A DNA stretch of 60,357 nucleotides from NCBI GenBank assembly GCA_003221035.1, contig QHUB01000022.1:1-60357 (forward strand), in the 5' to 3' direction. Below the pieces are notes generated by a model that saw only the letters and a program-made list of their open reading frames with translations, searched no databases and was not told the origin of the DNA. This DNA comes from Gemmatimonadota bacterium. Its GTDB lineage: Bacteria > Gemmatimonadota > Gemmatimonadetes > Gemmatimonadales > GWC2-71-9. Each line of letters opens with the position of its first letter. Position 1 is the stretch's first letter. Positions 33,935 through 43,212 of this stretch are shown here, piece after piece. The translations under genes were made by a program, and so were the position numbers.

Positions 33935-35979
33935 GCTACCCGCGGTTGTCGGCCCAAGAGTCGCCCGTCTATCGCCTCACGGCCGCCGAACGCCGTGACC
34001 TGCACGCGCTCGTCGAGCACGAATGGCTGGTCACGAATGGTATGGGTGGCTACAGCTCCTCAACTGTTGCCGGCATCATCACGCGCCGCTACCACGGGCT
34101 GTTGGTCGCGGCGTTGCCCAACCCACTCGGCCGCATGGTCATGCTGAACGCGCTGTTGGAATCGGCGGAAGATTCGAGTGGGAAGCGCGCGTTATTGTCG
34201 CTGGAGCCCGGCGCCGCGAGTGGCGCCCCCGCCGCGACCCTGACCGAGTTTCGCCTGGACGCCGGAGTCCCCCTCTGGCGCTACGCGGTAGCGCGCGCGT
34301 CCATCGAGAAACGGGTCTTCATGCCCCACCGTCAAAACACCGTCGTGGTGCTCTACCGGGTCGCCGGCGACGAAGCCGTTACGCTCCACCTGACGCCGGC
34401 CGTGCATTTTCGTGGCTATGAGGCATCCGTTTCCGAGGCGCTGCACGAGCATTACGCGTTTGGGGTGGAGAGCTACGGACTGAAGCTCTCCGCGGCGCAC
34501 GTGCCCCCGCTCCATCTCGCGATCGAAGGCACCTATCAGTTCATCGAAAGCCCGCGCCGGATCGAACAGATCGGCTACCCGGTTGAAGAGGCGCGCGGCT
34601 ACGCATTCCATGGCTCGCTCTGGTCACCGGGCACGTTCGCGTTACGGGTCGAGCCCGGGCACGGAGTCGCCCTCATCGGATCGACTGAGGACCCGGCCGT
34701 AATGCAGACGATGACGGCCCCGGAGGCCCTCGGTGCCGAGTTGGAACGCAAACAGCGCCTGCTCGAGGCCGTTCCCGCCGCCCGCAAGGAACCCGCCGTC
34801 GCCCAGCTGCTCATCGCCGCGGATCAGTTCCTCATCCGGCCTGTCGGGCGTGTGCGCGATACGGTTCGCGCCACTGCCGTCGGGGACGAGATCCGCACCG
34901 TGATCGCCGGTTATCACTGGTTCACGGATTGGGGCCGGGACACGATGATCAGTCTCGAGGGGCTGACGCTCGCCACCGGGCGGCAGCGCGAAGCTGGCTT
35001 TATTTTGCGCACCTTCGCTCAATACGTGCGCGACGGCCTCATCCCGAACCTGTTCCCGGATGGCAGCGACCAGGGTCTTTATCACACGGCGGACGCGACG
35101 CTGTGGTTCTTCCATGCCCTGGAGCGATTTGCCGTGTCAACGGGGTCCTGGTCGCTGATCGAGCAGCTGTTGCCGGTGCTCCGCGATATAGTAGAAGCAC
35201 ACATGGCCGGGACGCGCTTCGGCATCGGCGTGGACACCGCCGATGGTCTGCTGCACCAGGGGGCGGAGGGTTACCAGCTCACCTGGATGGATGCCAAGGT
35301 CGATGGCTGGGTCGTAACCCCGCGCCGTGGCAAGGCCGTCGAGATCAATGCGCTGTGGTACAACACACTCTCGCTCCTCTCGCGTTGGGAACACGACCTC
35401 GGCGAGGAGACACGCGCCCGCAAGTACGCCGACGCCGCCCGGCGCGTACGCGAGTCGTTCAACCAGAGGTTCTGGTATAAAGAGGGCGGATACCTCTACG
35501 ACGTCATTGACGGACCCGACGGAAAGGGAAACGATCCCGCTTGCCGCCCGAATCAGGTGCTCGCGATCTCATTGCCGCATCCTGTTCTCGATGAGGAGCG
35601 ATGGGAGCCCGTGCTCCGGGTGGTGCAGGAACGGTTGCTCACGCCGGTTGGGCTGAGGTCACTGGCTCCCGGTCATCCGGACTTCAAAGCCCGCTACTTC
35701 GGCGACCTCCGCACGCGCGATGCCGCCTACCATCAGGGAACAGTGTGGGCCTGGCTCATCGGGCCCTGGATCGATGCATGGCTCAAGGTGCATCCAGATG
35801 ATAAGGAAGGCGCGCGACGGTTCCTGGATGGATTGATTGCGCATTTGCCGGAGTTTGGGGTGGGATCGATTGCGGAAATCTTCGATGCTGAGCCTCCCTA
35901 CACGCCTCGGGGATGCATTGCGCAGGCGTGGAGCGTTGCCGAAACTCTGCGGTGTTTGCTGAAGACGAGTGGTTTTTAG
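33880..35979 (+). CDS. Amylo-alpha-1,6-glucosidase (glycogen-debranching enzyme)
   Basis: 699 residues. The N-terminal domain has the family start WLVTNGMGGYSSSTVAGIITRRYHGLL. The (alpha/alpha)6 barrel carries GYHWFTDWGRDTMISLEGL, a catalytic-loop motif, then NLFPDGSD, TADATLWFFHAL, WMDAKVDGWVVTPRRGKAVEI and FGVGSIAEIFDAEPPYTPRGC. It trims branch points of glycogen-like glucan. The GTG at 33880 is chosen because GGAGG lies 7 bases upstream; it overlaps treZ by 55 bases. With treZ it points to glucan-to-trehalose turnover at the end of the export operon. Confidence 0.87.
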   Translation: MADSSGVSDVARGGHRRVSYPRLSAQESPVYRLTAAERRDLHALVEHEWLVTNGMGGYSSSTVAGIITRRYHGLLVAALPNPLGRMVMLNALLESAEDSSGKRALLSLEPGAASGAPAATLTEFRLDAGVPLWRYAVARASIEKRVFMPHRQNTVVVLYRVAGDEAVTLHLTPAVHFRGYEASVSEALHEHYAFGVESYGLKLSAAHVPPLHLAIEGTYQFIESPRRIEQIGYPVEEARGYAFHGSLWSPGTFALRVEPGHGVALIGSTEDPAVMQTMTAPEALGAELERKQRLLEAVPAARKEPAVAQLLIAADQFLIRPVGRVRDTVRATAVGDEIRTVIAGYHWFTDWGRDTMISLEGLTLATGRQREAGFILRTFAQYVRDGLIPNLFPDGSDQGLYHTADATLWFFHALERFAVSTGSWSLIEQLLPVLRDIVEAHMAGTRFGIGVDTADGLLHQGAEGYQLTWMDAKVDGWVVTPRRGKAVEINALWYNTLSLLSRWEHDLGEETRARKYADAARRVRESFNQRFWYKEGGYLYDVIDGPDGKGNDPACRPNQVLAISLPHPVLDEERWEPVLRVVQERLLTPVGLRSLAPGHPDFKARYFGDLRTRDAAYHQGTVWAWLIGPWIDAWLKVHPDDKEGARRFLDGLIAHLPEFGVGSIAEIFDAEPPYTPRGCIAQAWSVAETLRCLLKTSGF

Positions 35980-36036
35980 TACCGAGACGCAGGTTTTTGG
36001 TTATTGTGATTCCGTGAGCACCTGTACTTTCCGCCC

Positions 36037-36429
36037 ATGTCGAGCGGGGTTCACAGTGATCCGGAAGAGTGGTCCGATCCGCGCCATCAGCGCGGTCTTG
36101 CCGGTGAAGAACAGGCCATCCGTTTTTTGCAGTCCCGTGGCTGGGACATCCTCGCCCACCGGTTCCGTGTCGGCCGCATCGAGATCGACCTCATCGCCAG
36201 GCGTGGCGCTCTCGTCGCCTTCATCGAAGTGAAGACGCGGCGCGGCCTTGCGTTCGGCAGTCCGTTCGAGGCCGTGACCGGAGGCAAGCGGCGCGAAATC
36301 GTCAAAGTTGCCCGGGCGTGGATGGACCGATTTGGGCAACACGGGGACGTATACCGTTTCGACTGTATCGGCATTGTTGACAATAAGTTGGAGCACTTGG
36401 AGGACGCCTTCCGTCCTGGATGGCGGTGA
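36037..36429 (+). CDS. yraN: YraN/UPF0102 family nuclease-fold protein
   Basis: 130 residues with the family pattern: [38 protein letters not shown] (split here only by reading order), then [13 protein letters not shown] and a C-terminal IRRI-like tail region. The E-D-ExK arrangement matches restriction-endonuclease-like folds related to Holliday-junction resolvases, though the cellular role of YraN is unsettled. Length is normal. There is no clear ribosome-binding site; TACTTT stands at -12 to -7 from the ATG, so a leaderless transcript is possible. recA follows after 67 bases. Confidence 0.88.
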   Translation: MSSGVHSDPEEWSDPRHQRGLAGEEQAIRFLQSRGWDILAHRFRVGRIEIDLIARRGALVAFIEVKTRRGLAFGSPFEAVTGGKRREIVKVARAWMDRFGQHGDVYRFDCIGIVDNKLEHLEDAFRPGWR

Positions 36430-36443
36430 GAGCGGTTTCGGTA

Positions 36444-36449
36444 TATATT
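36444..36449 (+). promoter_or_regulatory. Candidate -10 element for recA
   Basis: TATATT followed by CG, about 48 bases before the recA start. The same TATATTCG octamer stands before alaS (38986-38993). No good -35 is visible. A 6-bp hairpin, CGCCGG (36458-36463) with CCGGCG (36470-36475), would lie at the start of the recA leader. Confidence 0.4.
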
Positions 36450-36496
36450 CGGGCCTACGCCGGCAGAGCCCGGCGCTCATAGGAGGCTCGCCACCC

Positions 36497-37594
36497 ATGT
36501 CGAGGTCACTTATGGCCGAACAGCAACCAGTCAAGCTCACCGATGATCGCCGCAAGGCACTGAACCTCGCTATCACCCAGATCGAGAAAACGTGCGGGAA
36601 GGGGTCCATCATGCGGATGGGCGCCGACTCGCCGCAGGTGCGCGTGGCGGGGATCTCGACCGGCGCCATCAACCTCGATGCGGCAATCGGGATCGGCGGA
36701 ATCCCGCGGGGCCGGGTAACCGAGATCTTCGGCCCGGAGTCGAGCGGCAAGACGACGCTGGCGCTGCACGTCGTGGCGCACGCGCAGAAGGTCGGTGGCG
36801 CCGCCGCGTACATCGACGCCGAGCACGCGCTCGACGTCGAATACGCGAAGAAGCTGGGTGTGGACATCGAGAATCTGCTGGTCTCACAACCCGACACGGG
36901 CGAGCAAGGTCTCGAGATCTGCGAGATTCTGGTACGCTCGGGCGCGGTGGACGTCGTGGTGGTCGATTCGGTGGCGGCGCTCGTGCCCAAGGCCGAAATC
37001 GAAGGCGAGATGGGCGATTCGTTGCCCGGACTGCAGGCCCGACTCATGAGCCAGGCGCTGCGCAAGCTTGCCGGTGCGATCAATCGCTCGCGCACCGCGG
37101 TCGTCTTCATCAATCAGCTGCGCGAGAAGATCGGGGTGATGTTCGGCAACCCCGAGACGACGAGCGGTGGCCGGGCGCTGAAATTCTACGCGTCGGTACG
37201 GCTGGACATGCGGCGCATCGCACCGGTCAAGGATCGCGAAGTCGTGATCGGCAACCACGTCCGTGTGAAGGTGGTGAAGAACAAGGTGGCGCCGCCGTTC
37301 CGCCAGGCGGAGTTCGACATCATGTTCGACGAAGGGATCAGCCACGAGTCGCTGCTGGTGGACATCGCGGCGGAGGCAGGCATCATCGAAAAGTCGGGCG
37401 CCTGGTACTCGTACGGCAAAGAGCGGATCGGGCAGGGGCGTGAGAACGCCAAACTGTACCTCAAAGATCACGCCGACATGTCAGCCGAAGTTGAGGCACG
37501 CGTGAAGCAGCACCTTGGCATTACGGCGGCAGGCGGACCAGAAGGGGAAGTTGCGGCGGGTGGCGACGAGGAGACCGCCACGAGCGAAGAATGA
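36497..37594 (+). CDS. recA: Recombinase RecA
   Basis: 365 residues. [27 protein letters not shown] is the conserved start region, seen here in two parts around [17 protein letters not shown] is Walker A, followed by [31 protein letters not shown] and [20 protein letters not shown] (L2 region). It forms the strand-exchange filament and drives LexA cleavage. The ATG at 36497 is chosen for AGGAGG upstream; a second ATG at 36512 with GAGG is possible. It overlaps recX by 4 bases. Confidence 0.97.
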   Translation: MSRSLMAEQQPVKLTDDRRKALNLAITQIEKTCGKGSIMRMGADSPQVRVAGISTGAINLDAAIGIGGIPRGRVTEIFGPESSGKTTLALHVVAHAQKVGGAAAYIDAEHALDVEYAKKLGVDIENLLVSQPDTGEQGLEICEILVRSGAVDVVVVDSVAALVPKAEIEGEMGDSLPGLQARLMSQALRKLAGAINRSRTAVVFINQLREKIGVMFGNPETTSGGRALKFYASVRLDMRRIAPVKDREVVIGNHVRVKVVKNKVAPPFRQAEFDIMFDEGISHESLLVDIAAEAGIIEKSGAWYSYGKERIGQGRENAKLYLKDHADMSAEVEARVKQHLGITAAGGPEGEVAAGGDEETATSEE

Positions 37595-38220
37595 TCCTCA
37601 CCGGACTCGCCCCCGATCCACGCCGGCCGGACTATAGGCTGGTCGAAGTGGATCGGGGGCGTTTTGCCTCTCTGCCGGCCGCCGATCTTGCCGGACTGGA
37701 TCTCGTCCTGGGAGCGGAGATCGCTCCGCTCGTCTTCGAGCGACTCCAGGAGCTCGCCGATCTCGAGGCTGCCCATCGCGCGGCGGTGCGCGCAGTCGCG
37801 CGCCGGGCGCATGCGCGCTTCGACCTGCGGCGTCGCCTGCTTCAAAAGCAACATCCGCCCGCGGCGGTCGACGCCGCACTGGCCCGGCTCAGCGACGTCG
37901 GGCTCCTGGACGACGTACGCTTCGCAAAGGATTACGCCCTTGCCAAGGCGCCCCGCGGTCGCGGTCCATCTCGGCTGGTGCGGGACTTGCAAGCACAAGG
38001 CGTAGACCGTCGCATCGCCGAAGACGCGGTGCGCTCGTCGCTCGCGGCCGAGGGTGTTGATCTCACGCACACCGTTCGGACGCTCGTCGAGAAGCGGGCC
38101 CGCTCGCTTGCAGGGCTGCCCGCACCGGTGCGAAAACGCCGGCTGGTCGCATTTCTGGCGAGGCGTGGGTTCGGAGGCGCGGAAGTCCGGGAGCTGGTCG
38201 AGCAACTCGGCGGCCGCTAA
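37591..38220 (+). CDS. recX: RecA modulator RecX
   Basis: 209 residues. RecX three-helix repeats are visible: [31 protein letters not shown] (pieces [11 protein letters not shown] and [16 protein letters not shown]), [24 protein letters not shown] and a final [12 protein letters not shown]. RecX binds and limits RecA filaments. The ATG overlaps the recA stop as ATGA, giving translational coupling. The first ~70 residues are an extra N-terminal region, common in some phyla. Confidence 0.88.
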   Translation: MILTGLAPDPRRPDYRLVEVDRGRFASLPAADLAGLDLVLGAEIAPLVFERLQELADLEAAHRAAVRAVARRAHARFDLRRRLLQKQHPPAAVDAALARLSDVGLLDDVRFAKDYALAKAPRGRGPSRLVRDLQAQGVDRRIAEDAVRSSLAAEGVDLTHTVRTLVEKRARSLAGLPAPVRKRRLVAFLARRGFGGAEVRELVEQLGGR

Positions 38221-38229
38221 ACAGGGCAA

Positions 38230-38949
38230 ATGCAGGTTCCAGAGCAGGGCGACGTACTCGCGGCGGAAGCCGCGCGCGTGGCGCAGGCCTATGCAAAGCG
38301 CAACCGCGCCTATGCGTTTGTATCCCACGGATACGAGTTTGAGCAGCAGGATCGCGAGCGAAAAGCACTGGTCCTGCTGCGACGGCACAAGTGTATGCCG
38401 CTGACCGATAAGACGATCCTCGAAGTCGGTTGCGGGTCGGGGGCGTGGATTCAGCAATTCATCCGCTGGGGTGCCCGGCCTGAGAACATGACGGGAATCG
38501 ACCTGCGGCCGGAGCCACTCACCAAAGCACGGCAGACCCTACCCGCCTCCGTACGGCTTCAGCTCGGCAACGCCGCCGCCCTGCCATTCGCCGGCGGGTT
38601 GTTCGATATCGTGTTGCAATCGACGGTGTTCACGTCCGTCTTGGATCCGGGCATCCGCCAGCGGATTGCGTCCGAGATGCTCCGGGTGCTCAAACCCGGC
38701 GGCCTGATCCTGTGGTACGATTTCCTCGTCAACAACCCCAGGAACCCCGATGTCCGGGGCGTACGCAAACGCGAAATCTTTTCCTTGTTTAACGGCTGCC
38801 GGTTCGACTTGCAGCGCATGACACTCGTCCCGCCAGTACTGCGGTGGGTGGCGCCGCGCTCCTGGTTCGTGACCTACGTGCTGAGCCACGTGCCGCCGTT
38901 CTGCACGCATTACATGGGTGTGATCACCAAGCTCATCACTCGCACCTAA
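38230..38949 (+). CDS. SAM-dependent methyltransferase (class I)
   Basis: 239 residues with a Rossmann methyltransferase core: ILEVGCGSGAWIQQF (motif I, about residue 60), GIDLRPEPL (motif II), LQLGNAAALPFAGGLFDIV and MLRVLKPGGLILWYDF (motifs III-IV). No domain beyond the core identifies the substrate. The C-terminal part is rich in aromatic residues and may face the membrane. It starts 10 bases after recX, so it is probably co-transcribed with recA-recX. Confidence 0.82.
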   Translation: MQVPEQGDVLAAEAARVAQAYAKRNRAYAFVSHGYEFEQQDRERKALVLLRRHKCMPLTDKTILEVGCGSGAWIQQFIRWGARPENMTGIDLRPEPLTKARQTLPASVRLQLGNAAALPFAGGLFDIVLQSTVFTSVLDPGIRQRIASEMLRVLKPGGLILWYDFLVNNPRNPDVRGVRKREIFSLFNGCRFDLQRMTLVPPVLRWVAPRSWFVTYVLSHVPPFCTHYMGVITKLITRT

Positions 38950-38985
38950 ACTCCGGCCAGTCTGTAAGTTGCCCGCCATGCGGTC

Positions 38986-38991
38986 TATATT
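38986..38991 (+). promoter_or_regulatory. Candidate -10 element placing alaS on a leaderless mRNA
   Basis: TATATT lies at -12 to -7 from the alaS ATG (38998), with no Shine-Dalgarno between. Transcription would then start at or next to the start codon. The same TATATTCG octamer precedes recA. Confidence 0.4.
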
Positions 38992-38997
38992 CGTCGC

Positions 38998-41622
38998 ATG
39001 CGCTCCGCCGATATCCGCCGCAAGTTCATCGACTACTTCCAGGCTCCGCCGCGCTCGCATCGCGAAGTGGCGAGCGGATCCCTGGTGCCGGCCGACGATC
39101 CCACGCTGCTCTTCACGAATGCCGGAATGGTGCAGTTCAAGCGGGTGTTTCAGGGTCTGGAACGGCGCGACTACAATCGGGCCGTCACCTGCCAGAAGTG
39201 CGTCCGGGCCGGGGGAAAGCACAACGACCTGGAACAGGTCGGCCACACCGCGCGGCACCACACCTTCTTCGAAATGCTCGGCAACTTTTCCTTTGGCGAT
39301 TACTTCAAGAAGGAAGCGATCGAATACGCCTGGGAATGGGTGACGAGCAGCCAATGGCTCGGCATCGATCCGGACCGCCTCTACGTGACGGTGCACCACT
39401 CCGACGATGAAGCCCGCAAGCTCTGGCGCCAGATCACTGGGATTCCCGACAGCCGGATCTTCGGTCTGGGGGACAAGGACAATTTCTGGCAGATGGCCGA
39501 TACCGGGCCGGCCGGCCCGAATACCGAACTGAACGTCGACCTGCGTCCCAAACACGAGCGCGGCCGAGGCGAGCTCACTACCGAAGAGTTCGTGCGCCTG
39601 AACGAAGAGGGGAAGCAGCTCGAGATCTGGAACCTCGTCTTCATGCAGTACGACTTGCAACCCGACGGATCGCGGAAGAACCTGCCGAAGCCGTCGGTCG
39701 ATACAGGCGCCGGGCTCGAGCGCATCGCCTCGGTGATGCAGAACGTCCCGTCCAACTTCGACACCGATCTGTTTCAGCCGATCATCGCGCAGGTGGCGGA
39801 GATCGTCGGCCGACCATATGACCGCGGTCCGTCCGGCGCGCCATACCGTGTGCTCGCCGACCACGCGCGCGCCGTCGCGTTTCTCCTGGCCGACGGCGTC
39901 TACCCCTCGAACGAGGGGCGCGGCTATGTCCTGCGGCGCATCCTCCGCCGCGCGGTGCGTCACGCCTGGCTGCTCGGCCGCCGCGACCCGACCCTCGGGC
40001 CTCTGACACGCGCGGTCACCGGCGCGATGGGCGACGTCTATCCCGAGCTCGGCGCGAAGGAGTCGCACATCGAGCGCGTTACGCGTGCGGAAGAGGAGCG
40101 GTTCCTCGAAACCATCGAGGGCGGGCTCACGCGCCTCGACGAGCTCAGGAGCGCGAAGGCCATCGCCGGCGAAGACGCGTTCAAGCTGTACGACACCTAC
40201 GGCTTCCCGCTCGACCTCACGCAGATGATTGCGGCCGAGCGCGGGCAGTCGGTGGACGTCGACGGGTTCGAGCGCGCGCTCGGGCAACAGCGGCGGCAAT
40301 CGAGGGCGGCGAGAAAGGCGGCGGCGGAGGGCGGCGAGGGGCGGCGCAGGGGCGGCGGGGGCGGCGGCGACTGGGTGGAAGTCAAGAAGAAGGGTACGCA
40401 GAAATGGATCGGCTATGAGGCGACGAAAGCCGAGACCGAGCCGCTCGCGTTTCGCCAGACCGGTGATCAGCTCGAGATCATCCTCGAGGAAAACCCCTTT
40501 TATGCCGAATCCGGCGGTCAAGTCAGCGATACCGGCGTCGTGCAGGGCGACGGGTGGGAGCTGACGGTCGAAGGGGTCGAGAAGATCGACGGCAAGAACG
40601 CGGTCGTGGGAACGTTCGGCGAAACATTCGAGCCGACCGCCGCCCGGGCGCAGGTCAACGAAGCGCGGCGTCGCAACATCGAGCGCAATCACACCGCGAC
40701 GCATCTCGTGCATGCCGCGCTCCGCAAAATCCTCGGCACCCATGTCCATCAGGCGGGATCGGTGGTTGCCCCCGAACGCTTGCGGTTCGACTTCAGCCAT
40801 CACGGTCCAATCAAGGGTGAACAACTCGCGGCGATCGAAGCCGAAGTGAATGCGCACGTGTGGGAGAATCTGCCGATCGAGACACGGCAGATGGCCTACA
40901 AGGATGCCGTCGCCGCCGGCGCGATGGCGTTGTTCGGCGAGAAATACGGCGATGTCGTCCGTGTCGTCGACGTGCGAGGCGTCTCGCTCGAGCTGTGCGG
41001 TGGCACGCATGTGGGCGCGACCGGGCAGATCGCGGTCTTTCGCTTCACCCACGAGACCGGGGCGGCGGCCGGCGTGCGCCGCATCGAAGCGCTTACTGGG
41101 CCCGCGGCGTACCGCTACGCGCTCGACCTCCAGACTCGGTTGTCCGAGGCGGCCGGGCTCCTCAAGACCCAACCGGAGCATCTCGCAAAGCGAATCGAGA
41201 CGATGCTCGAGGAAAACAAGAAGCTCGAGCGCCGAGTCGCGGAGCTATTAAAGGAAGGGGCGGGGAGCGGGGAGCACGGAGCTGTTGAACGAATCGGCGA
41301 TGTCGAGCTGCATGTCAGCGAATCCCGACTCGAAGACCGCGGTCAAATCGCCGCCCTCATGGACGGCTTCCGGGCCAAGCATAAGGGCGCTATTTCCGTG
41401 CTGTTCACCACCGGCGATCGGGCGGGCATCCACGTCGCCGTGACGGACGACCTGGTAACGAAGGGCGTCAAGGCAGGCGACATCGCGAACGCGATCGCGG
41501 CCACGACGGGCGGCAAGGGTGGCGGACGCCCGCATTTCGCCTCCGCGGGCGTGGGCGACGTCAGCAAACTCGGCGAGGCGCGGGCGCGCACCGCGGCGAT
41601 CGTGCGCGAATTCGCTCGTTGA
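38998..41622 (+). CDS. alaS: Alanyl-tRNA synthetase
   Basis: An 874-residue class II synthetase that charges tRNA-Ala. The catalytic core has RHHTFFEMLGNFSFGDYFKKEA and VDTGAGLERIASV. The editing domain has NHTATHLVHAALRKILG with zinc ligands and LCGGTHVGATGQI. The C-Ala region ends in GGKGGGRPHFASAG. Length is normal for the family. Two oddities: a Gly/Arg-rich insertion (about residues 436-462, GGEGRRRGGGGGG) before the editing domain, and a GGGAGCN heptad tract near residue 753 in the linker. Confidence 0.96.
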   Translation: MRSADIRRKFIDYFQAPPRSHREVASGSLVPADDPTLLFTNAGMVQFKRVFQGLERRDYNRAVTCQKCVRAGGKHNDLEQVGHTARHHTFFEMLGNFSFGDYFKKEAIEYAWEWVTSSQWLGIDPDRLYVTVHHSDDEARKLWRQITGIPDSRIFGLGDKDNFWQMADTGPAGPNTELNVDLRPKHERGRGELTTEEFVRLNEEGKQLEIWNLVFMQYDLQPDGSRKNLPKPSVDTGAGLERIASVMQNVPSNFDTDLFQPIIAQVAEIVGRPYDRGPSGAPYRVLADHARAVAFLLADGVYPSNEGRGYVLRRILRRAVRHAWLLGRRDPTLGPLTRAVTGAMGDVYPELGAKESHIERVTRAEEERFLETIEGGLTRLDELRSAKAIAGEDAFKLYDTYGFPLDLTQMIAAERGQSVDVDGFERALGQQRRQSRAARKAAAEGGEGRRRGGGGGGDWVEVKKKGTQKWIGYEATKAETEPLAFRQTGDQLEIILEENPFYAESGGQVSDTGVVQGDGWELTVEGVEKIDGKNAVVGTFGETFEPTAARAQVNEARRRNIERNHTATHLVHAALRKILGTHVHQAGSVVAPERLRFDFSHHGPIKGEQLAAIEAEVNAHVWENLPIETRQMAYKDAVAAGAMALFGEKYGDVVRVVDVRGVSLELCGGTHVGATGQIAVFRFTHETGAAAGVRRIEALTGPAAYRYALDLQTRLSEAAGLLKTQPEHLAKRIETMLEENKKLERRVAELLKEGAGSGEHGAVERIGDVELHVSESRLEDRGQIAALMDGFRAKHKGAISVLFTTGDRAGIHVAVTDDLVTKGVKAGDIANAIAATTGGKGGGRPHFASAGVGDVSKLGEARARTAAIVREFAR
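41256..41283 (+). repeat. Heptanucleotide tract GGGAGCN in alaS
   Basis: Four consecutive 7-base units, AGGGGCG, GGGAGCG, GGGAGCA and CGGAGCT, the inner two perfect. They encode the peptide GAGSGEHGAV in the linker before the C-terminal domain. A purer copy of the same tract occurs in the cca gene (44641-44668). Confidence 0.7.
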
Positions 41623-41885
41623 CCCGCGCGGAAGTGCTGAGCTGGCTTGACGCGCGCCGTCCCGCGCCGCCCGCAGCCTTGCGCGAGCGGCTGCGCGATG
41701 CGGTGCACGATACGCCCCTAGATCTGGCCGCCCACCTCGCCCAGCTTGGACATGAGCTGCTCGCGAGCGTCGCGGCGCGCCCGTCCGGAGGTCGCGAGCT
41801 CGCGATGGATCTGTTGGCCGCGGACGCGTTTGCGACATACGCCTTCGAAGCCCAGGCGGAGGAAGGATCGATACATGAGACTTGA
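41619..41885 (+). CDS. Small hypothetical protein between alaS and GGGP synthase
   Basis: 88 residues, mostly predicted helix, Ala- and Leu-rich (LRERLRDAVHDTPLDLAAHLAQLGHELL). No domain recognised. The TTG start overlaps the alaS stop as TTGA, and its end overlaps the next gene by 11 bases. The tight coupling and normal codon use argue that it is real. A role cannot be assigned. Confidence 0.6.
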   Translation: MTRAEVLSWLDARRPAPPAALRERLRDAVHDTPLDLAAHLAQLGHELLASVAARPSGGRELAMDLLAADAFATYAFEAQAEEGSIHET

Positions 41886-42612
41886 AGGTCAGGGTTTGCT
41901 CGTGCTCGTGGATCCCGTCCGCACCAGTGGCGCCGAAGCGGCGCGCATCGGCAAGGCCGCGAAGGCCGCCGGCGTGCGCGGACTCCTGATCGGCTCATCC
42001 TTCGATGGCGCGGCGCAGACACACGACGTGGCGCGCGCGCTGCGGGAAAATGCGCCCGGCATTCCGGTCGCCCTGTTTCCCGGCTCGGCGATGCAGCTCA
42101 CCGACCAGGTGGATCTTGTCTTGTTTCTGTCGCTCGTCTCCGGCCGCAACGCCCAGTACCTGATCGAGGAGCACGTCCGGGCCGTCCCCTATCTCCAGCA
42201 GCATCCCGTCCCGACGCTGTCGACGGCGTACATCCTCATCGACGGAGGGCGCGTGACCAGCGTGGAGTCGGTCAGCCAGACGCGCCCGTTGCCGGCGGAC
42301 AAACCCGAGCTGGCCGCCGCGCACGCCACGGCCGCGACGTTGATCGGCATGCAGGCGATCTATCTCGATGCGGGCAGCGGCGCGGACCGTCCCGTCTCCG
42401 TCGATGTGATTCGCGCGTGCCGTGTCGCCGTGGCCCAGCGACCGCTGTTCGTGGGAGGCGGCATCCGCACACCGGCACAGGCGCGGGCGGCGCGGAAGGC
42501 CGGGGCGGATTTCGTCGTCATCGGGACCGTCGTCGAAGAGGGCCCGCAGGGCGAGCTGGGGAAACGCGGCGGCCTGGGCGGGCTGGAGGCGTTTGTCGAG
42601 GCCGCCCGTTGA
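41875..42612 (+). CDS. Geranylgeranylglyceryl phosphate synthase family (PcrB/GGGPS)
   Basis: A 245-residue TIM-barrel prenyltransferase. Visible family motifs are LVDPVRTSG, LLIGSSFDGAAQ, PVALFPGSAMQL, LFLSLVSGRNAQYLIEEH, TAYILIDGGRVTSVESVSQT, YLDAGSGA and LFVGGGIRTPAQA. The family joins a polyprenyl diphosphate to sn-glycerol-1-phosphate, the first ether-lipid step. It is archaeal in essence but also present in some bacteria (PcrB, which uses a heptaprenyl chain, and group II enzymes). Chain length cannot be read here. The ATG at 41875 has GGAAGG upstream. Confidence 0.87.
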   Translation: MRLEGQGLLVLVDPVRTSGAEAARIGKAAKAAGVRGLLIGSSFDGAAQTHDVARALRENAPGIPVALFPGSAMQLTDQVDLVLFLSLVSGRNAQYLIEEHVRAVPYLQQHPVPTLSTAYILIDGGRVTSVESVSQTRPLPADKPELAAAHATAATLIGMQAIYLDAGSGADRPVSVDVIRACRVAVAQRPLFVGGGIRTPAQARAARKAGADFVVIGTVVEEGPQGELGKRGGLGGLEAFVEAAR

Positions 42613-43196
42613 CCGGACCGGGGGCAGACGCCGCGAGAATCCGCGACGGTCTGAACGACCTGGCGGCACTCGCCGGCCGGGTCGCCGCAGAGCAGGCGGA
42701 GCAAATCGTGGCGATCGCCGATCGCTACGAGCGGACCCTTCGCAGCGGCGGCACGCTGTTCTTCGCCGGCAACGGCGGCAGCGCCGCCGATGCCCAGCAT
42801 ATCGCCACGGAATACGTCGTTCGCTATCAGAGCAATCGCCCCGCCATGCGCGCGGTGGCGCTCACGACGGATACGTCCCTCCTCACCGCCTGTGCCAACG
42901 ACATGGGATTCGACGAAGTGTTCGCGCGGCAAGTCGAAGCCCTCGCCGAGCCTGGTGACACCGTCGTGCTGCATTCGACATCGGGCGAGAGTCCGAACGT
43001 CATCCGGGCCGCGCAGGCGGCGAAGGCCCGCGGCGTCGGCGTCGTCGCGTTCCTGGGCAAAGGCGGCGGCCAAGTCAAGGATCTCGCCGACGCGACGCTG
43101 ATCATTCCGGCGACCGACGCCGCCCGCATTCAAGAGCTGCATCTGGCCATCGAGCACGTCATTTGCGATCTCGTCGAGAACCGGTTGAAAGGATGA
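42609..43196 (+). CDS. gmhA: SIS-domain phosphoheptose isomerase (GmhA/DiaA family)
   Basis: A 195-residue single SIS-domain protein. LFFAGNGGSAADAQHIATEYVVR is the phosphosugar-binding loop, LHSTSGESPNVIRA the second Ser-rich loop, and ARIQELHLAIEHVICDLVE the C-terminal helix with His. GmhA makes D-glycero-D-manno-heptose 7-phosphate from sedoheptulose 7-phosphate; DiaA is a close relative that binds DnaA. The location among housekeeping genes leaves both open. The TTG start overlaps the previous stop as TTGA. Confidence 0.8.
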   Translation: MTGPGADAARIRDGLNDLAALAGRVAAEQAEQIVAIADRYERTLRSGGTLFFAGNGGSAADAQHIATEYVVRYQSNRPAMRAVALTTDTSLLTACANDMGFDEVFARQVEALAEPGDTVVLHSTSGESPNVIRAAQAAKARGVGVVAFLGKGGGQVKDLADATLIIPATDAARIQELHLAIEHVICDLVENRLKG

Positions 43197-43212
43197 TCGT
43201 GCGCCGTGCGTC

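Noticed and set aside
36308-36496. Extension of recA into yraN
   Set aside because: RecA proteins start near the chosen ATG and AGGAGG supports it.
38539-41181. 880-codon open frame antisense to alaS
   Set aside because: A third-position GC artefact; the protein has no domain pattern and alaS is certain.
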